This document shows, piece after piece, positions 1 through 9,618 of a stretch of DNA of 33,055 nt. Below the pieces are notes generated by a model that ran no database searches, was not told where the DNA came from, and saw only the letters and a program-made list of their open reading frames with translations. The stretch is from positions 1 through 33,055 of the forward strand of contig NZ_CANNDQ010000012.1 of the NCBI RefSeq assembly GCF_947503375.1. The letters are read 5' to 3'. Each line of letters opens with the position of its first letter. The first letter of the stretch is position 1. Source of the stretch: an uncultured Psychroserpens sp. (GTDB taxonomy: Bacteria; Bacteroidota; Bacteroidia; Flavobacteriales; Flavobacteriaceae). Position numbers and translations under genes: made by a program.

Positions 1-2420
1 TTGTTAGCAGCAGTAGAACTGACTTGAAGCGTTACTTGCGCAGTGTTGGTACAACCTGTAATGGTATTGGTAACGAGCGCATAAACTGTTTGTGGGTTGA
101 AGAAATTATCAAAGGCATCGGCATTGATAGGATCTTGATTATTTTGGAGATCATTAAGCGATAAGAAGAAATTAATTTCTCTATCAGAAGCACCACCAGT
201 AATAGCATCAAAGGCTTGATTGAGATCAAAAGTGGTAAACCCTTCAGGAATACCATCTTCATCACATTGAATGAGACTAACTGTATTGGCTTCTGGAGCA
301 TCATTGATGATCATAGAGAATGAAGCGGTTATATAACAGTCTGTATTAGTACTGTTTTCTACTCTAACAAATAATTCTTCAGTATATGCTGTAGTATTTG
401 TATACGTATTTGGCAAGGCATTTGTGTTGTTATCAGCATCTTGTTGCGTTGCATGATAGCTTACAGCAAAAGTTGTAGTGCTTTGTGTTCCTAAGAAATG
501 ATGATTAAGCGAGTTGAGCTCTACAGTAGTAAATCCATCCGTAGTATTTCCAAAAAAATCAATGTCACAAACATTTACATCATCAAGAGATTCAATAGTA
601 GGTATAATAAATACTTCTAATGCGAATTCTGTGATGTCAAAGCATTTGTCATTATCTACATTATCAACTCTTACATAAATCGTTTGAGGGTTTTCGGTAT
701 TTTCAAATACTTCTGTAATCTCATTTATATTATTAGTAGCATCATCTAAAGTTGTGTAGTAGTGTACGTTGAATGCTGTTGGATCTTGAGTTCCTAATAT
801 ATCAGTATCTTGAATTGTAAGATCAAATGATGTATTAGCTTCTTCATTGCAAACAACGATATCTTGTGGTTGCGTTGCAGTTGGGATTTCAAAAATACCC
901 ACTAATGCTTCACCTTCAATAGGACATTCACCATTATTTGGTTCAACAAATACTTCATAAAAACCAGGAGTGTCAACAAAAAGCTGAAATGTTGTTTCTG
1001 CAAGTGGTGCTCCATCTTTTGACCAATTATAAGTAGCTCCAGCTATATCTTCAGCCATTAATGTATAATTGTTTCCTGTACATAACTTCAGTTCTGTCGT
1101 GCTTTCGCCATTCTGAATAATATCAATTTGAGAATTAAAGAGCGATTGTATGAATGGAGGCAAGCCGATTCTACTTAAATTTTGAAAAGTACCATTGACA
1201 TCTAGGAGCATGCCAGTTTCATCATAATTCACAGCAGTTCCATCTGCTTCAGGATTATTGATAACACCTAAAAATCTACCGCTTGTAGAAACATCTGCAA
1301 AATTCACCTGCGCTCTGTAAATTCTTTTATCTAATCCTAATTGTAATGCTCCAGCACTTAGATTAGTTGATGTAAAAATGTTCTGTCTTGAACTGGGAAT
1401 ATCTGCAGCTTCAAGATCCCATTGTAATAGTTGACTCGATCCTGTTCCAGCAGCACCAGTATCTATAGTAGCATATACTTTTCTGTTTTCAGAGGAAAAC
1501 TCTACGCCATAAGGGCTATTTCCATTTTGCGGACCGTATAATTCTATTGAATTTGATACCGTACCAGTATCATTATTAAAATCGAATAGGTACACACCTC
1601 CAGCACCATTTCTACCAGGTTCATCAGCAAATCCAAAATGCGCAACTACTAGTTTAGATCCATCAGGCGAAGCTTTCAAATAGCCTAAAGCATTTCTTCT
1701 GTAACCAGATACTGGTACAATTGGTCCAACGGTAGAAGCTACAGGAGTAGTATTAACTCCGTTAGTGTCTACTTTAAAGGCATAGAATGTATCAATAAAA
1801 TGAGTAATCACCCAAAAGGATGAGCAATCATCGGCTTTTACAGCGGTAATTTTTTCTGAGCATTTGAAATCTAATTCTTGAGGATCTGTAGGGTCGTAGG
1901 TTATTAGTTGTATGTTTTTTTCAGAATCAACAACATCTCCTAAACCACCTTCTAATGTAATATCAACTAATGAGTAGGTGAGTCCGTCATTAACACCATC
2001 ACCATCTTGATTATTTGGAAAACCTACCGAGTTGAAGTGGTGTGGTTCATCAACAGTAAATATATAGTAAGCACTTGGATCTTGAGGTTTTGGGACGATT
2101 AAACCAGAAGATGTACTTGAGTCATCACCTTTTAGACCTGTTCCTAGAGTTTCACTAGCATTTGGCATTGCCACATGGTTTGCATTCCAAATTGTACGAC
2201 CGTCAGAATAAAATAACAGATTGCCATTTGTGTCTGATATTGATGTGCAGCCTTCAAGTGTATCTAATTGTCCATCTGTTATTGAAGTTACAGTACCAGT
2301 TGAATAGTCAAATTGTAATCCAGCGTTTTGACCAAAATACCAAAACGACGCTTCCTGCTGTGCATACGTGAATATACTACACAACAAAAGTGTAACGAAT
2401 AGTATTGATCTCCTTTTCAT
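1..2420 (-). CDS. Large secreted modular surface protein, N-terminal part (T9SS/gliding-type), runs off the left edge
   Basis: The reading frame is open from an ATG at 2420 to the window edge, so about 806 residues of the N-terminus are seen and the C-terminus is missing. Residues 1-20 form a signal peptide ending ...TYAQ. It is followed by a propeller-like N-terminal domain (WYFGQNAGLQFD, TDGQLDTLEGCTSISD, GNLLFYSDGRTIWN) common in very large flavobacterial secreted proteins. From about residue 480 on there are tandem modules of about 110 residues, each with a Cys and a pattern such as VCN/VCD/QCD...FDL...Q. These proteins usually end in a type B T9SS (gliding-associated) sorting domain, which would lie outside this window. 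Likely role: cell-surface adhesion or matrix protein. The frame and start are seen directly; the sorting route is inferred from family resemblance. Confidence 0.85.
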   Translation of the reverse strand, partial: MKRRSILFVTLLLCSIFTYAQQEASFWYFGQNAGLQFDYSTGTVTSITDGQLDTLEGCTSISDTNGNLLFYSDGRTIWNANHVAMPNASETLGTGLKGDDSSTSSGLIVPKPQDPSAYYIFTVDEPHHFNSVGFPNNQDGDGVNDGLTYSLVDITLEGGLGDVVDSEKNIQLITYDPTDPQELDFKCSEKITAVKADDCSSFWVITHFIDTFYAFKVDTNGVNTTPVASTVGPIVPVSGYRRNALGYLKASPDGSKLVVAHFGFADEPGRNGAGGVYLFDFNNDTGTVSNSIELYGPQNGNSPYGVEFSSENRKVYATIDTGAAGTGSSQLLQWDLEAADIPSSRQNIFTSTNLSAGALQLGLDKRIYRAQVNFADVSTSGRFLGVINNPEADGTAVNYDETGMLLDVNGTFQNLSRIGLPPFIQSLFNSQIDIIQNGESTTELKLCTGNNYTLMAEDIAGATYNWSKDGAPLAETTFQLFVDTPGFYEVFVEPNNGECPIEGEALVGIFEIPTATQPQDIVVCNEEANTSFDLTIQDTDILGTQDPTAFNVHYYTTLDDATNNINEITEVFENTENPQTIYVRVDNVDNDKCFDITEFALEVFIIPTIESLDDVNVCDIDFFGNTTDGFTTVELNSLNHHFLGTQSTTTFAVSYHATQQDADNNTNALPNTYTNTTAYTEELFVRVENSTNTDCYITASFSMIINDAPEANTVSLIQCDEDGIPEGFTTFDLNQAFDAITGGASDREINFFLSLNDLQNNQDPINADAFDNFFNPQTVYALVTNTITGCTNTAQVTLQVSSTAAN

Positions 2421-2483
2421 TTTGGTAATAGCAATAACTTTAGCAGTCTTACTTAATTATAACATGTATTGTGGTAAAATTAC

Positions 2484-2506
2484 TACCTAATTTTAAAAGT
2501 TAGGTA
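2484..2506. other. Short inverted repeat between permease gene and secreted-protein gene
   Basis: TACCTAA and TTAGGTA arms (7 bp) flank a 9-base AT centre. It lies between the stop of the ABC permease gene and the start of the large secreted protein, both read on the minus strand. It could be a weak terminator or an operator for the secreted protein; there is no clear T-run after the stem, so I do not choose. Confidence 0.3.
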
Positions 2507-2556
2507 AAACTTTAACATAAAACACTGCAAGGGTAAGATGTTAAGCTATAAAGATA

Positions 2557-3381
2557 TTACAAATCACGACGTTTAAGCAATCTATAAGATGAAAAGATGA
2601 AAATTACTGTCCAAGCTAAAACTATTGCTATTTCATGCCAATGTACTGCAAAGTCATATATAAAGTCTTGCTTGTTAGGTACTTTAGACATAACAATACG
2701 TTGAAATGGCTGATCAATTAACTTGTACATGGATTTTAATGGGAAGAAATTTTGAATTTTATCGGCAAGAGCTTCGTTAGTTTTCCATGTAAGTATGCCA
2801 TAAATAATCCATTCCACGATAAATAATACAAATAAAAATGCTAGTGCAAAGGCAGAGCGTTTTACAAGCATTCCTAAAAACAGGCACAAGCTAAAGAACC
2901 CGACAAGTTTTAAGAAATATGCAAATAAGAATTCCGAATCTATAAATATTAAAGACATTTCATCTATGCTTGAATAGTAAAGTCCTATACATAAGCAGAT
3001 TAAAAATATCAATAATGTAGCTACTGCAGAAAAGAAGACTATCGTGTAAAACTTAGAGAGTATAAACTCTTTTTTGCTTAACCCATCAATGAGGTTTTGT
3101 TTGATGGTCTTATTACTGTATTCATTACCTATCATACTTACCACTACAATGGCAAAAAAGAATTTGAATTGAGAGGCAAAAAACGTAGTGATGTGCCACA
3201 CGATTGGGAAATTGAAAATTCCATAATGACCTAATTCTAAAACAAAGAGTCCGAAAAAATTAATTCTAAGTGATGATAGAATAATTACAAAAAACGGAAG
3301 AATGAAAGATATGAATATAAGTACTTTACTTGCTCTATTTAATAAAAGCTTTTGAAGTTCAAGTTGTAAAAGTCTTAACAT
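2557..3381 (-). CDS. ABC-2 type transporter permease
   Basis: A 274-residue polytopic membrane protein with about six hydrophobic segments, at roughly residues 18-38, 55-85, 110-135, 155-175, 180-200 and 245-265. The soluble segment MIGNEYSNKTIKQNLIDG after the second helix is the conserved ABC-2 permease motif. It begins 44 bases after the stop of the ATP-binding gene on the same strand, so the two form a two-gene exporter of the lantibiotic-immunity or Na+ exporter type. Substrate is not predictable. Length is normal for the family. Confidence 0.88.
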   Translation of the reverse strand: MLRLLQLELQKLLLNRASKVLIFISFILPFFVIILSSLRINFFGLFVLELGHYGIFNFPIVWHITTFFASQFKFFFAIVVVSMIGNEYSNKTIKQNLIDGLSKKEFILSKFYTIVFFSAVATLLIFLICLCIGLYYSSIDEMSLIFIDSEFLFAYFLKLVGFFSLCLFLGMLVKRSAFALAFLFVLFIVEWIIYGILTWKTNEALADKIQNFFPLKSMYKLIDQPFQRIVMSKVPNKQDFIYDFAVHWHEIAIVLAWTVIFIFSSYRLLKRRDL

Positions 3382-3425
3382 GATGGGTTGATTTTTTTTC
3401 TGAAAACTCAGTATTTGATTGATGA

Positions 3426-4322
3426 TTATTTATTGTCTGTTAACTGTAAGAATTGCTCCTCTAAACTTTCTTTGCGCTTCACTAAATGTGATAATACAAT
3501 ACCATTATCAAACATAAGTTGATTGAATGTAGAGGCATTCATTGGGTTGTTTAAGAATGCAGTAATGATTTTGTCTTCTACAGTTATATTACCGAACGAG
3601 TTATCTTTTTCTAGAAGTCGTAGAAGTTTCTCTTGCTGATCTGATTGTAATTCAAAAAAACCATGACTAGAAATCATTTCATCCACTCGTCCCGAATACA
3701 ATTTTTCACCTTTTCTAAGAACAACCACATGCGAACACACTTTTTCAACTTCGTCTAAAAGGTGTGAAGCTAAAAGTATTGTAGTGCCTTCACTTGCAAT
3801 TTGTTTAATGATGGCACGAATTTGATGAATACCTTGAGGGTCTAGACCGTTGGTTGGTTCATCTAAAATTAAAATTTCTGGGTCATTTAGTAATGCTGAA
3901 GCAATTGCCAAACGTTGTTTCATGCCTAATGAGTAGGTTCGGAATTTATGATCTTTTCTTTCTAGTAAACCAACAACTTCAAGTTTTTCGTTTATCTTAC
4001 TGTAGGCTACACCTTTAATCTTACATACCAACTTTAAGTTTTGATAAGCTGTCATATATGGATAAAAGTTTGGGCGTTCAATAATAGCACCGACTTTCTT
4101 TAAAGCATCATGAGTTGTAGTGTTACCATCAAACCAAAGAAATTCACCTTGGGTTTTATTAACAACGTTTAATACAATACCTAATGTTGTAGATTTTCCA
4201 CTGCCATTGGGTCCTAAGATACCATAAACATTACCTTTGTTTATAGTGAATGATAAGTCTTTTACAGCAGTGACTGGACCAAATTTTTTGGTGAGATTGT
4301 TGATGGTTAGTATAGATTCCAA
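3426..4322 (-). CDS. ABC transporter ATP-binding protein
   Basis: 298 residues with a complete nucleotide-binding domain: Walker A GPNGSGKST (about residues 38-46), signature YSLGMKQRLAIA (about 131-142), Walker B ILILDEPTNGLD and the switch histidine in LLASHLLDEVE. The C-terminal 80 residues are the usual DUF4162-like tail of ABC-2 exporters. It is the first gene of a two-gene unit with the downstream permease and energises that permease at the cytoplasmic face. A 155-base gap upstream, containing a TAAATTTG element on the minus strand near 4452-4459, could hold the promoter. Confidence 0.93.
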   Translation of the reverse strand: MESILTINNLTKKFGPVTAVKDLSFTINKGNVYGILGPNGSGKSTTLGIVLNVVNKTQGEFLWFDGNTTTHDALKKVGAIIERPNFYPYMTAYQNLKLVCKIKGVAYSKINEKLEVVGLLERKDHKFRTYSLGMKQRLAIASALLNDPEILILDEPTNGLDPQGIHQIRAIIKQIASEGTTILLASHLLDEVEKVCSHVVVLRKGEKLYSGRVDEMISSHGFFELQSDQQEKLLRLLEKDNSFGNITVEDKIITAFLNNPMNASTFNQLMFDNGIVLSHLVKRKESLEEQFLQLTDNK

Positions 4323-4477
4323 ATTAATTGATTTTATTACTGAAACAGTTCAGAAATGATTGATTATATGTATGACGAATGTATACAAATTTTGTTACAA
4401 GCATGTAGTTTCATTTTGGATATAGGAAGAAACACACTTGAAATGCTTAATCAAATTTAAAAAAAGTAAAATTTGGA

Positions 4478-4993
4478 TTAGTTCCAGTTTTCGTCAAAAT
4501 CTAGATTGTCGTAGTCATCAACATCTATGTCATCTTCAAATTCATTGAAATCATTAAAGTCTTCAGCTTCAAAGGTCTTTTCAGGCGCTGTGTCTGGTAT
4601 TTGTCCGTGAACAAACATAAGGTTAGGGTAGTCTGTTCCTTCGGCTTCTTCGACTATTTCAGCTAGTTCAACCAAAAATGTCCACATGCTTAGAAAATCA
4701 TAAACATAGATTAATTTAGTTTGTGCTTCATGAACGACATCATTGAGTTTGGTTTCGTTCATTAAACGCACAGTACCTTGACCTTCACTAACGTCAAACA
4801 TTGATATTTCTTCACCTTGATCCCATTCATCATTACTTAGGTAAAACGAAGCCATTTCTATACCATCAAAACCAAAAGATTGTGTGATGGTGTTATGTAA
4901 ATCTTCAAGAGAGTCTGTTTCACGAATCTCTATATCACGAAATACATCATCTTCAGTATCATTGTCTAGTATAACTCTAAATCTATAAATCAT
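4478..4993 (-). CDS. Plasmid pRiA4b ORF-3-like family protein
   Basis: A 171-residue acidic protein. The N-terminal 110 residues match the PRiA4_ORF3 fold as I know it (opening MIYRFRVILDND, then DLHNTITQSFGFD and ASFYLSNDEWDQG). The last 40 residues are almost only Asp, Glu, Asn and Phe. It is the chromosomal flavobacterial version, normally found beside housekeeping genes; the family name does not mean a plasmid or transposon here. It starts 14 bases before heme A synthase ends in the same minus-strand direction, with ctaA upstream. Molecular function unknown. Confidence 0.75.
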   Translation of the reverse strand: MIYRFRVILDNDTEDDVFRDIEIRETDSLEDLHNTITQSFGFDGIEMASFYLSNDEWDQGEEISMFDVSEGQGTVRLMNETKLNDVVHEAQTKLIYVYDFLSMWTFLVELAEIVEEAEGTDYPNLMFVHGQIPDTAPEKTFEAEDFNDFNEFEDDIDVDDYDNLDFDENWN

Positions 4994-5007
4994 GCTGCAA
5001 AAATAAC

Positions 5008-6024
5008 TTATTTACTAAAACGGTGCAACGTAAATGTCATAGCTGTTAATAATAAAAAAGCACCTACTTGATGCGTAACACCTAGCCAAACAGGAACAGC
5101 GTATATGATTGTTAAAATTCCTAATAAAAACTGAACAAATACCATTATAAGTAAAGCATTTATACCATACAATTGAGGTGTTGTAAGTATTAACTGTTTT
5201 CCTCTATACCATATCATTAGTATGATGAATACTACCACATAGGCTAAGGTCCTGTGTACAAATTGCACACCACTTTTGCCTTCAATGAAGTTTTTATAAA
5301 CAGGGTTTTGTTCTATGTAAACAGTTTCATGCATGAATTTACCTTCGCTCATCATAGGCCAATGGTTGTGTATAAAACCAGCATCTAAACCAGCTACAAA
5401 TGCACCATATACAATTTGTAATAATAGAATTGTCAAACCTAACCAAATGAGGTTTCTCATTTTTTTGTTGATGTCATTTTTATTGGGAAAAATTAAATCT
5501 AATGCCACCCAAAAGGTATAAGCAAATGTGATAAAGGCTGTGGTTAAATGGGCTGCAAGTCTATAATGACTTACGTCTGGATTATCTACCAATCCACTTT
5601 TCACCATGTACCATCCTAAAAACCCTTGAAATCCGCCCAAACACAATAGGATTATTGATTTTTTAATTGTTGGTTTTGAAAGTTGTTTAGTTATTAAAAA
5701 ATATAAAAATGGAATAAAAAATACCAGTCCAATAAAACGACCAATAACGCGGTGTAACCATTCCCAAAAGTAAATGTCTTTAAAATCTTCGAGATCAAAA
5801 TGAGTATTTAGTTTTTGATACTCTGGATACTGTTTGTAGAGTTCGAATGCTTCTTGCCATTCTACTTCATTCATAGGAGGAATAGTACCAGCAATTAGTT
5901 TGTAATTTGAAATTGATAGACCTGAATGTGTTAGCCTAGTGATTCCTCCAACAATGACCATTATAAAAATCAAAATACATCCTGTTAATAGCCAATATAT
6001 AACTTTGGTATTGTCTTTTTTCAT
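5008..6024 (-). CDS. ctaA: Heme A synthase (COX15/CtaA family)
   Basis: 338 residues and about eight transmembrane helices. It converts heme O to heme A for the cytochrome c oxidase in the inner membrane. Family motifs are present: GGITRLTHSGLSI near residue 26, EWLHRVIGR (haem-ligand His) near 88, SHYRLAAHL near 152, VQFVHRTLAY near 255 and GVTHQVGAF near 317. The four conserved histidines that ligate haem are therefore all visible. Start at ATG 6024 fits the first hydrophobic segment. The organism is thus predicted to respire with an aa3/caa3-type oxidase. Confidence 0.93.
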   Translation of the reverse strand: MKKDNTKVIYWLLTGCILIFIMVIVGGITRLTHSGLSISNYKLIAGTIPPMNEVEWQEAFELYKQYPEYQKLNTHFDLEDFKDIYFWEWLHRVIGRFIGLVFFIPFLYFLITKQLSKPTIKKSIILLCLGGFQGFLGWYMVKSGLVDNPDVSHYRLAAHLTTAFITFAYTFWVALDLIFPNKNDINKKMRNLIWLGLTILLLQIVYGAFVAGLDAGFIHNHWPMMSEGKFMHETVYIEQNPVYKNFIEGKSGVQFVHRTLAYVVVFIILMIWYRGKQLILTTPQLYGINALLIMVFVQFLLGILTIIYAVPVWLGVTHQVGAFLLLTAMTFTLHRFSK

Positions 6025-6047
6025 TTTTTCCTTTTCTACAGTAGGCT

Positions 6048-6611
6048 TTAGGCCTTAATTTTTTTTAAAATATGTCTAGCTCTAGCTTTAAAGCCAGAAC
6101 TTTGCATGTGATAATCTCGTTCTAATATCATTGCCAATTCTGGATGAATCCAATCATGGTCTTTGCCTAATAAGAATAACGCATTCATGGCATAGGCTTT
6201 AGGTGCAATTTTTTCATCGTTGATCATCCAATCAAAACAGGCTTCTATAATCTTTTCTAGATGTTCATGCCTTAAAGCCGTTTTGATAATATGATCGTGC
6301 TTAGAATAATATGCCTTTATTAAATGCTCACATACTTTTGCCACAGGTCTTACAGCAGAGTCTAGATGTACTTTATGAATACTTTCAGTAAATCTACTAA
6401 GATGCGGAATGATTGCTTCAAGCTTTTCGCCGCACATGAATTCAAATACCCAAGCTGCTCGACAAGAAATCTTATCATCAATCATAAAAAGGATATCCAA
6501 TAATTCGGAAATGAGTTCGGGTTGCGAGATGACCAAATTAGCATAGTATAAGCGCTTTTCTCGCGAATGGTTGACGTAATTTAATTCGTTGTAAAGTTGT
6601 TCTGTAGTCAA
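6048..6611 (-). CDS. Alpha-helical HEAT-like repeat protein, function unknown
   Basis: 187 residues, predicted entirely helical, with repeated paired helices (ISCRAAWVFEFMCGEKLEAI, KIAPKAYAMNALFLLGKDH) resembling HEAT repeats. No signal peptide or catalytic motif. Relatives in flavobacteria are often labelled adenylosuccinate lyase because of gene neighbourhood; nothing here resembles a lyase. It shares a 41-base divergent intergenic region with the haem-binding gene on the plus strand and lies 23 bases upstream of ctaA. Confidence 0.7.
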   Translation of the reverse strand: MTTEQLYNELNYVNHSREKRLYYANLVISQPELISELLDILFMIDDKISCRAAWVFEFMCGEKLEAIIPHLSRFTESIHKVHLDSAVRPVAKVCEHLIKAYYSKHDHIIKTALRHEHLEKIIEACFDWMINDEKIAPKAYAMNALFLLGKDHDWIHPELAMILERDYHMQSSGFKARARHILKKIKA

Positions 6612-6652
6612 ACCTTTTTTTAGTACATTTAAGCACTACAAAAATAATCAAA

Positions 6653-7126
6653 ATGAAGCTTATAAAAAAGATACTTTTGGCATTACTTGTTGTGTTTATC
6701 ATTGCACAGTTTTTTGGTCCAGAAAAAAATGAAGGCGATCTTACTTCAATAGAACCCTTTTTAGTAGAAACAAATCCTTCACCACAAGTTAAAGGTATTT
6801 TAAAAGAAACCTGTTTTGATTGCCATAGTAGTGTAACTCGTTATCCGTGGTATAGTTCAATTACACCTGTGAATTATTGGTTAGATGGTCATATAGATCA
6901 TGGTAAAGGGCATTTTGATGTTTCAAAGTGGGACAGTTACACAGTGAAAAAGAAAGATCATAAACTTGAAGAATTAATAGAAATGGTTCAAGCTAAGGAA
7001 ATGCCTTTGCGTTCTTACACCTGGACACACAGTGAGGCAAATTTAACTCAAGAGCAAATCAAAGCAGTTATAGATTGGGCAAAAAATGTACGCTCAAATT
7101 ATGCTTCTCAGCTTTCAAGTGATTAG
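6653..7126 (+). CDS. Haem-binding domain protein with CxxCH motif
   Basis: 157 residues. Residues 5-22 are a hydrophobic N-terminal anchor or signal, and the rest lies in the periplasm. ETCFDCHSSVTRYPWYSSITPVNYW near residues 50-74 contains the c-type haem attachment motif CFDCH and the conserved WYS...P.NYW of the Haem_bd (PF14376-type) domain. A methionine in AKEMPLRSYTWTH is a plausible distal ligand. It is cotranscribed with the glycosyltransferase 11 bases downstream. Likely an electron-transfer or haem-sensing protein; partner unknown. Confidence 0.85.
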   Translation: MKLIKKILLALLVVFIIAQFFGPEKNEGDLTSIEPFLVETNPSPQVKGILKETCFDCHSSVTRYPWYSSITPVNYWLDGHIDHGKGHFDVSKWDSYTVKKKDHKLEELIEMVQAKEMPLRSYTWTHSEANLTQEQIKAVIDWAKNVRSNYASQLSSD

Positions 7127-7137
7127 CGTTTAATGTT

Positions 7138-8376
7138 GTGAAAAAAACACTTCTCATCATTGGCTTCGTTTGGCCAGAACCAAATAGTTCTGCAGCTGGA
7201 AGTAGAATGATGCAACTCATAACACTATTTAAATCTCTAAAATACACTATCACTTTTGCTTCAGCGTGCACTAAAACTAAAAATGCCTTCGATTTAAAAC
7301 AGCTTGGAGTAGATCAAGTAACAATTAAACTTAACGATTCTAGTTTTGATGACTTTGTTGCAGCATTGAATCCTAATATCGTATTATTTGATCGGTTCAT
7401 GATTGAAGAGCAATATGGATGGCGTGTTACTGAAAATTGCCCTAATGCTTTAAGAATATTAGATACTGAAGATTTACATTGCTTACGCAAAGCACGCCAA
7501 AAGGCATTTCAATTAAAGAAACCTTTTAATGAAAAAAATCTTTTTAGTGATGACGCTAAGAGAGAAATAGCAAGTATTTATAGATGTGATCTGAGTTTAA
7601 TTATCTCAGAAGTAGAAATGAAAATACTAACAGAAACATTTAAAATTGAAAGTAGATTACTTTTTTATCTACCATTTTTATTACACCCTATTTCAAATAC
7701 TTCGCTTATAAATCTACCTAAATTTGATCAACGAGAACATTTCATAACTATTGGAAACTTTTTGCATCCGCCAAATTACCAATCGGTTTTATATCTAAAG
7801 CAAACCATTTGGCCACTAATTCGTAAAGAATTCTCTAAAGCAAAAATTCTTATTTATGGTGCTTATGCCTCTCAAAAAATCACACAACTTCATAATGAAA
7901 ATGATGGATTCATTATCAAGGGCTTTGCAAAAGATGTTAACCAAGTCATGCAATCTGCAAGATTATGTCTGGCACCTTTACAATTTGGGGCTGGTTTAAA
8001 AGGGAAACTTATAGATGCCATGCAAAACGGTACGCCATGTATGATGAGTTGTATTGCTGCCGAAGGTATGTTTGGTAATTTTGATGCTAATGGTTTTATT
8101 GAGGACAATCCTGAGGCCTTTGCTCAAAAAACAATCGAATTGTACAAAAATCAGAGCCTATGGACAGAAAAACAAGATAACGGATTTAGAGCAATTAATT
8201 CGCGTTTTCAAATTTCAGATTTTCAAAAGCCTTTCATCAATACACTAGACTCTATATTATTAGATCTTTCTGCACATAGACAAGAAAATTTTATCGGACA
8301 AATACTACAGCACCATACTATACAAAGCACGAAGTTTATGAGCAAATGGATAGAAGAGAAGCAACATAAAAAATAA
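7138..8376 (+). CDS. Glycosyltransferase, group 1 (GT4-like)
   Basis: 412 residues. The N-terminus opens with a Rossmann strand (LLIIGFVWPEPNSSAAGSRM). The C-terminal half has the nucleotide-sugar-binding signature of GT4 enzymes, including the strand around KILIYGAYAS and FGAGLKGKLIDAMQNGTP with the downstream AAEG. The start is a GTG at 7138: the ATG five bases earlier is immediately followed by a stop, so it cannot be used. No membrane segment. Acceptor and sugar cannot be told. Cotranscription with the haem-binding gene is probably only positional. Confidence 0.82.
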   Translation: MKKTLLIIGFVWPEPNSSAAGSRMMQLITLFKSLKYTITFASACTKTKNAFDLKQLGVDQVTIKLNDSSFDDFVAALNPNIVLFDRFMIEEQYGWRVTENCPNALRILDTEDLHCLRKARQKAFQLKKPFNEKNLFSDDAKREIASIYRCDLSLIISEVEMKILTETFKIESRLLFYLPFLLHPISNTSLINLPKFDQREHFITIGNFLHPPNYQSVLYLKQTIWPLIRKEFSKAKILIYGAYASQKITQLHNENDGFIIKGFAKDVNQVMQSARLCLAPLQFGAGLKGKLIDAMQNGTPCMMSCIAAEGMFGNFDANGFIEDNPEAFAQKTIELYKNQSLWTEKQDNGFRAINSRFQISDFQKPFINTLDSILLDLSAHRQENFIGQILQHHTIQSTKFMSKWIEEKQHKK

Positions 8377-8444
8377 TCTCAAAAGGGCTGATGACATATT
8401 GATAAATAAGCGATGGGTTGGTATAAACTATAAACTATCAAACC

Positions 8445-8960
8445 ATGAAAATTATTATTAAATTATGTGTTCTATTAATTGTATTTAGCCTATTTTCTTG
8501 CTCATCAGATGATGATGGTGATACTACTACCAGTATAGAAGGCACTTGGGTGTTGAGCGCTCTGCGTGTTGAAAGTGCTTTCGATTTTAATGAAGATGGA
8601 ACGGCTTCTAGAAATTTATTTGTTGAAACACCTTGTTATAATGATGATCTAATTAGGTTCAGGTCTGATGGCACAGTAAATATCATTAGTGCACTAACTT
8701 CAATAACAGTAGAAGTAACCAGTGCAACCGAATATGAGCACGTTTATGAATGCTTAGATGGTTTTGATACCGAATCTACTTGGACACATGATGGAAACAC
8801 GATTACTGTTGAAAATGGTAACGATGATTTAGTAGGAACGCTATCAGGTAATATCATGAATGTATTTGTTTCAGATTTCTTTCGAATAGAAATGTATGAT
8901 GGAATGAATTTCACCTATCCTAATGAAGATGTAACCTTGGTTTACACTAAGCAGGAATAA
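8445..8960 (+). CDS. Lipocalin-like lipoprotein
   Basis: 171 residues. Residues 1-19 are a lipoprotein signal with lipobox ending LFSC, followed by SSDDDGD, an acidic/Ser-rich stretch that fits the Bacteroidota surface-export signal. The mature part begins IEGTWVLSALR and continues with short beta strands typical of the small Bacteroidota lipocalin-like family. It is monocistronic. Its last 14 bases overlap the end of the convergent racemase-like gene, so no separate terminator fits between them. Ligand unknown. Confidence 0.75.
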   Translation: MKIIIKLCVLLIVFSLFSCSSDDDGDTTTSIEGTWVLSALRVESAFDFNEDGTASRNLFVETPCYNDDLIRFRSDGTVNIISALTSITVEVTSATEYEHVYECLDGFDTESTWTHDGNTITVENGNDDLVGTLSGNIMNVFVSDFFRIEMYDGMNFTYPNEDVTLVYTKQE

Positions 8961-9615
8961 TATGATCTATTTGGAGCATGGCCATGTCAATTAGTTTTTC
9001 GTTATAAAGCTTTTTATGATTGAGTGATAATTCTGTACAGGCTATAACCACATGATATGAAGCTGTATAGTGATCGATTAATTTTTTATACCTACTAAAA
9101 TCTTCTTCAGAATCAGAGTGTGTATATAATTTCTTTCTAAAATCATCGATCTCCAATATATTTTGATCTGAAGGAATTATAGTAGTAATACCTTGAGCTT
9201 TTAAGGCTTTTGATATGTATGATGATTGCATGGTATATTGAGATCCAAAAAGTACAATTTCATTTATATCCTGTGCGCTGCAATAGTTTATTGTTAACTC
9301 AATAGGATGAATAATACTTAAATCATGGTCAATTTTATCTAGTGTTTCGTGCAAGGTAATGTTAGGAATCAAATACCGTTGTGTAGGTAATCTTGAAATT
9401 GAATTCAAACAATCAGTCAGTTCAGGAATTAATTGATCAAACTGGTTTGGTAGATGTATATTGATTCTATTAAAATCTATTTGATATAAAATAAAAGGGA
9501 AGGTGTGATAATTGCCAAAGCAATTGTGATAACGCTCATGAAGTGCTTCAATGTAAAATTGCGTGCTTCTAGAGCCAAGACCTAAAACACATAATTGATT
9601 AGATACGCTATTCAA
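8947..9615 (-). CDS. Aspartate/glutamate racemase-like protein lacking one catalytic cysteine
   Basis: 222 residues with the Asp/Glu racemase fold: opening LCVLGLGSRSTQFYIEAL, a central LIPNITLHETLD and a distal VVIACTELSL. Family enzymes use two cysteines, one in each half, usually within CNT.H and GCTE. The distal one is present (ACTE), but the proximal position reads PNITLH, so the first Cys is missing. It is the third gene of the egtB-egtD unit, three bases after egtD. It may be a one-base amino-acid racemase or isomerase, or have another role in the same pathway; substrate is not established. Confidence 0.7.
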   Translation of the reverse strand: MNSVSNQLCVLGLGSRSTQFYIEALHERYHNCFGNYHTFPFILYQIDFNRINIHLPNQFDQLIPELTDCLNSISRLPTQRYLIPNITLHETLDKIDHDLSIIHPIELTINYCSAQDINEIVLFGSQYTMQSSYISKALKAQGITTIIPSDQNILEIDDFRKKLYTHSDSEEDFSRYKKLIDHYTASYHVVIACTELSLNHKKLYNEKLIDMAMLQIDHIIPA

Positions 9616-9618
9616 AAT

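Noticed and set aside
4478..4993. Transposon or plasmid gene because of the pRiA4b ORF-3 name
   Set aside because: No inverted repeats, transposase or plasmid functions nearby; it sits tightly beside ctaA in an ordinary chromosomal setting.
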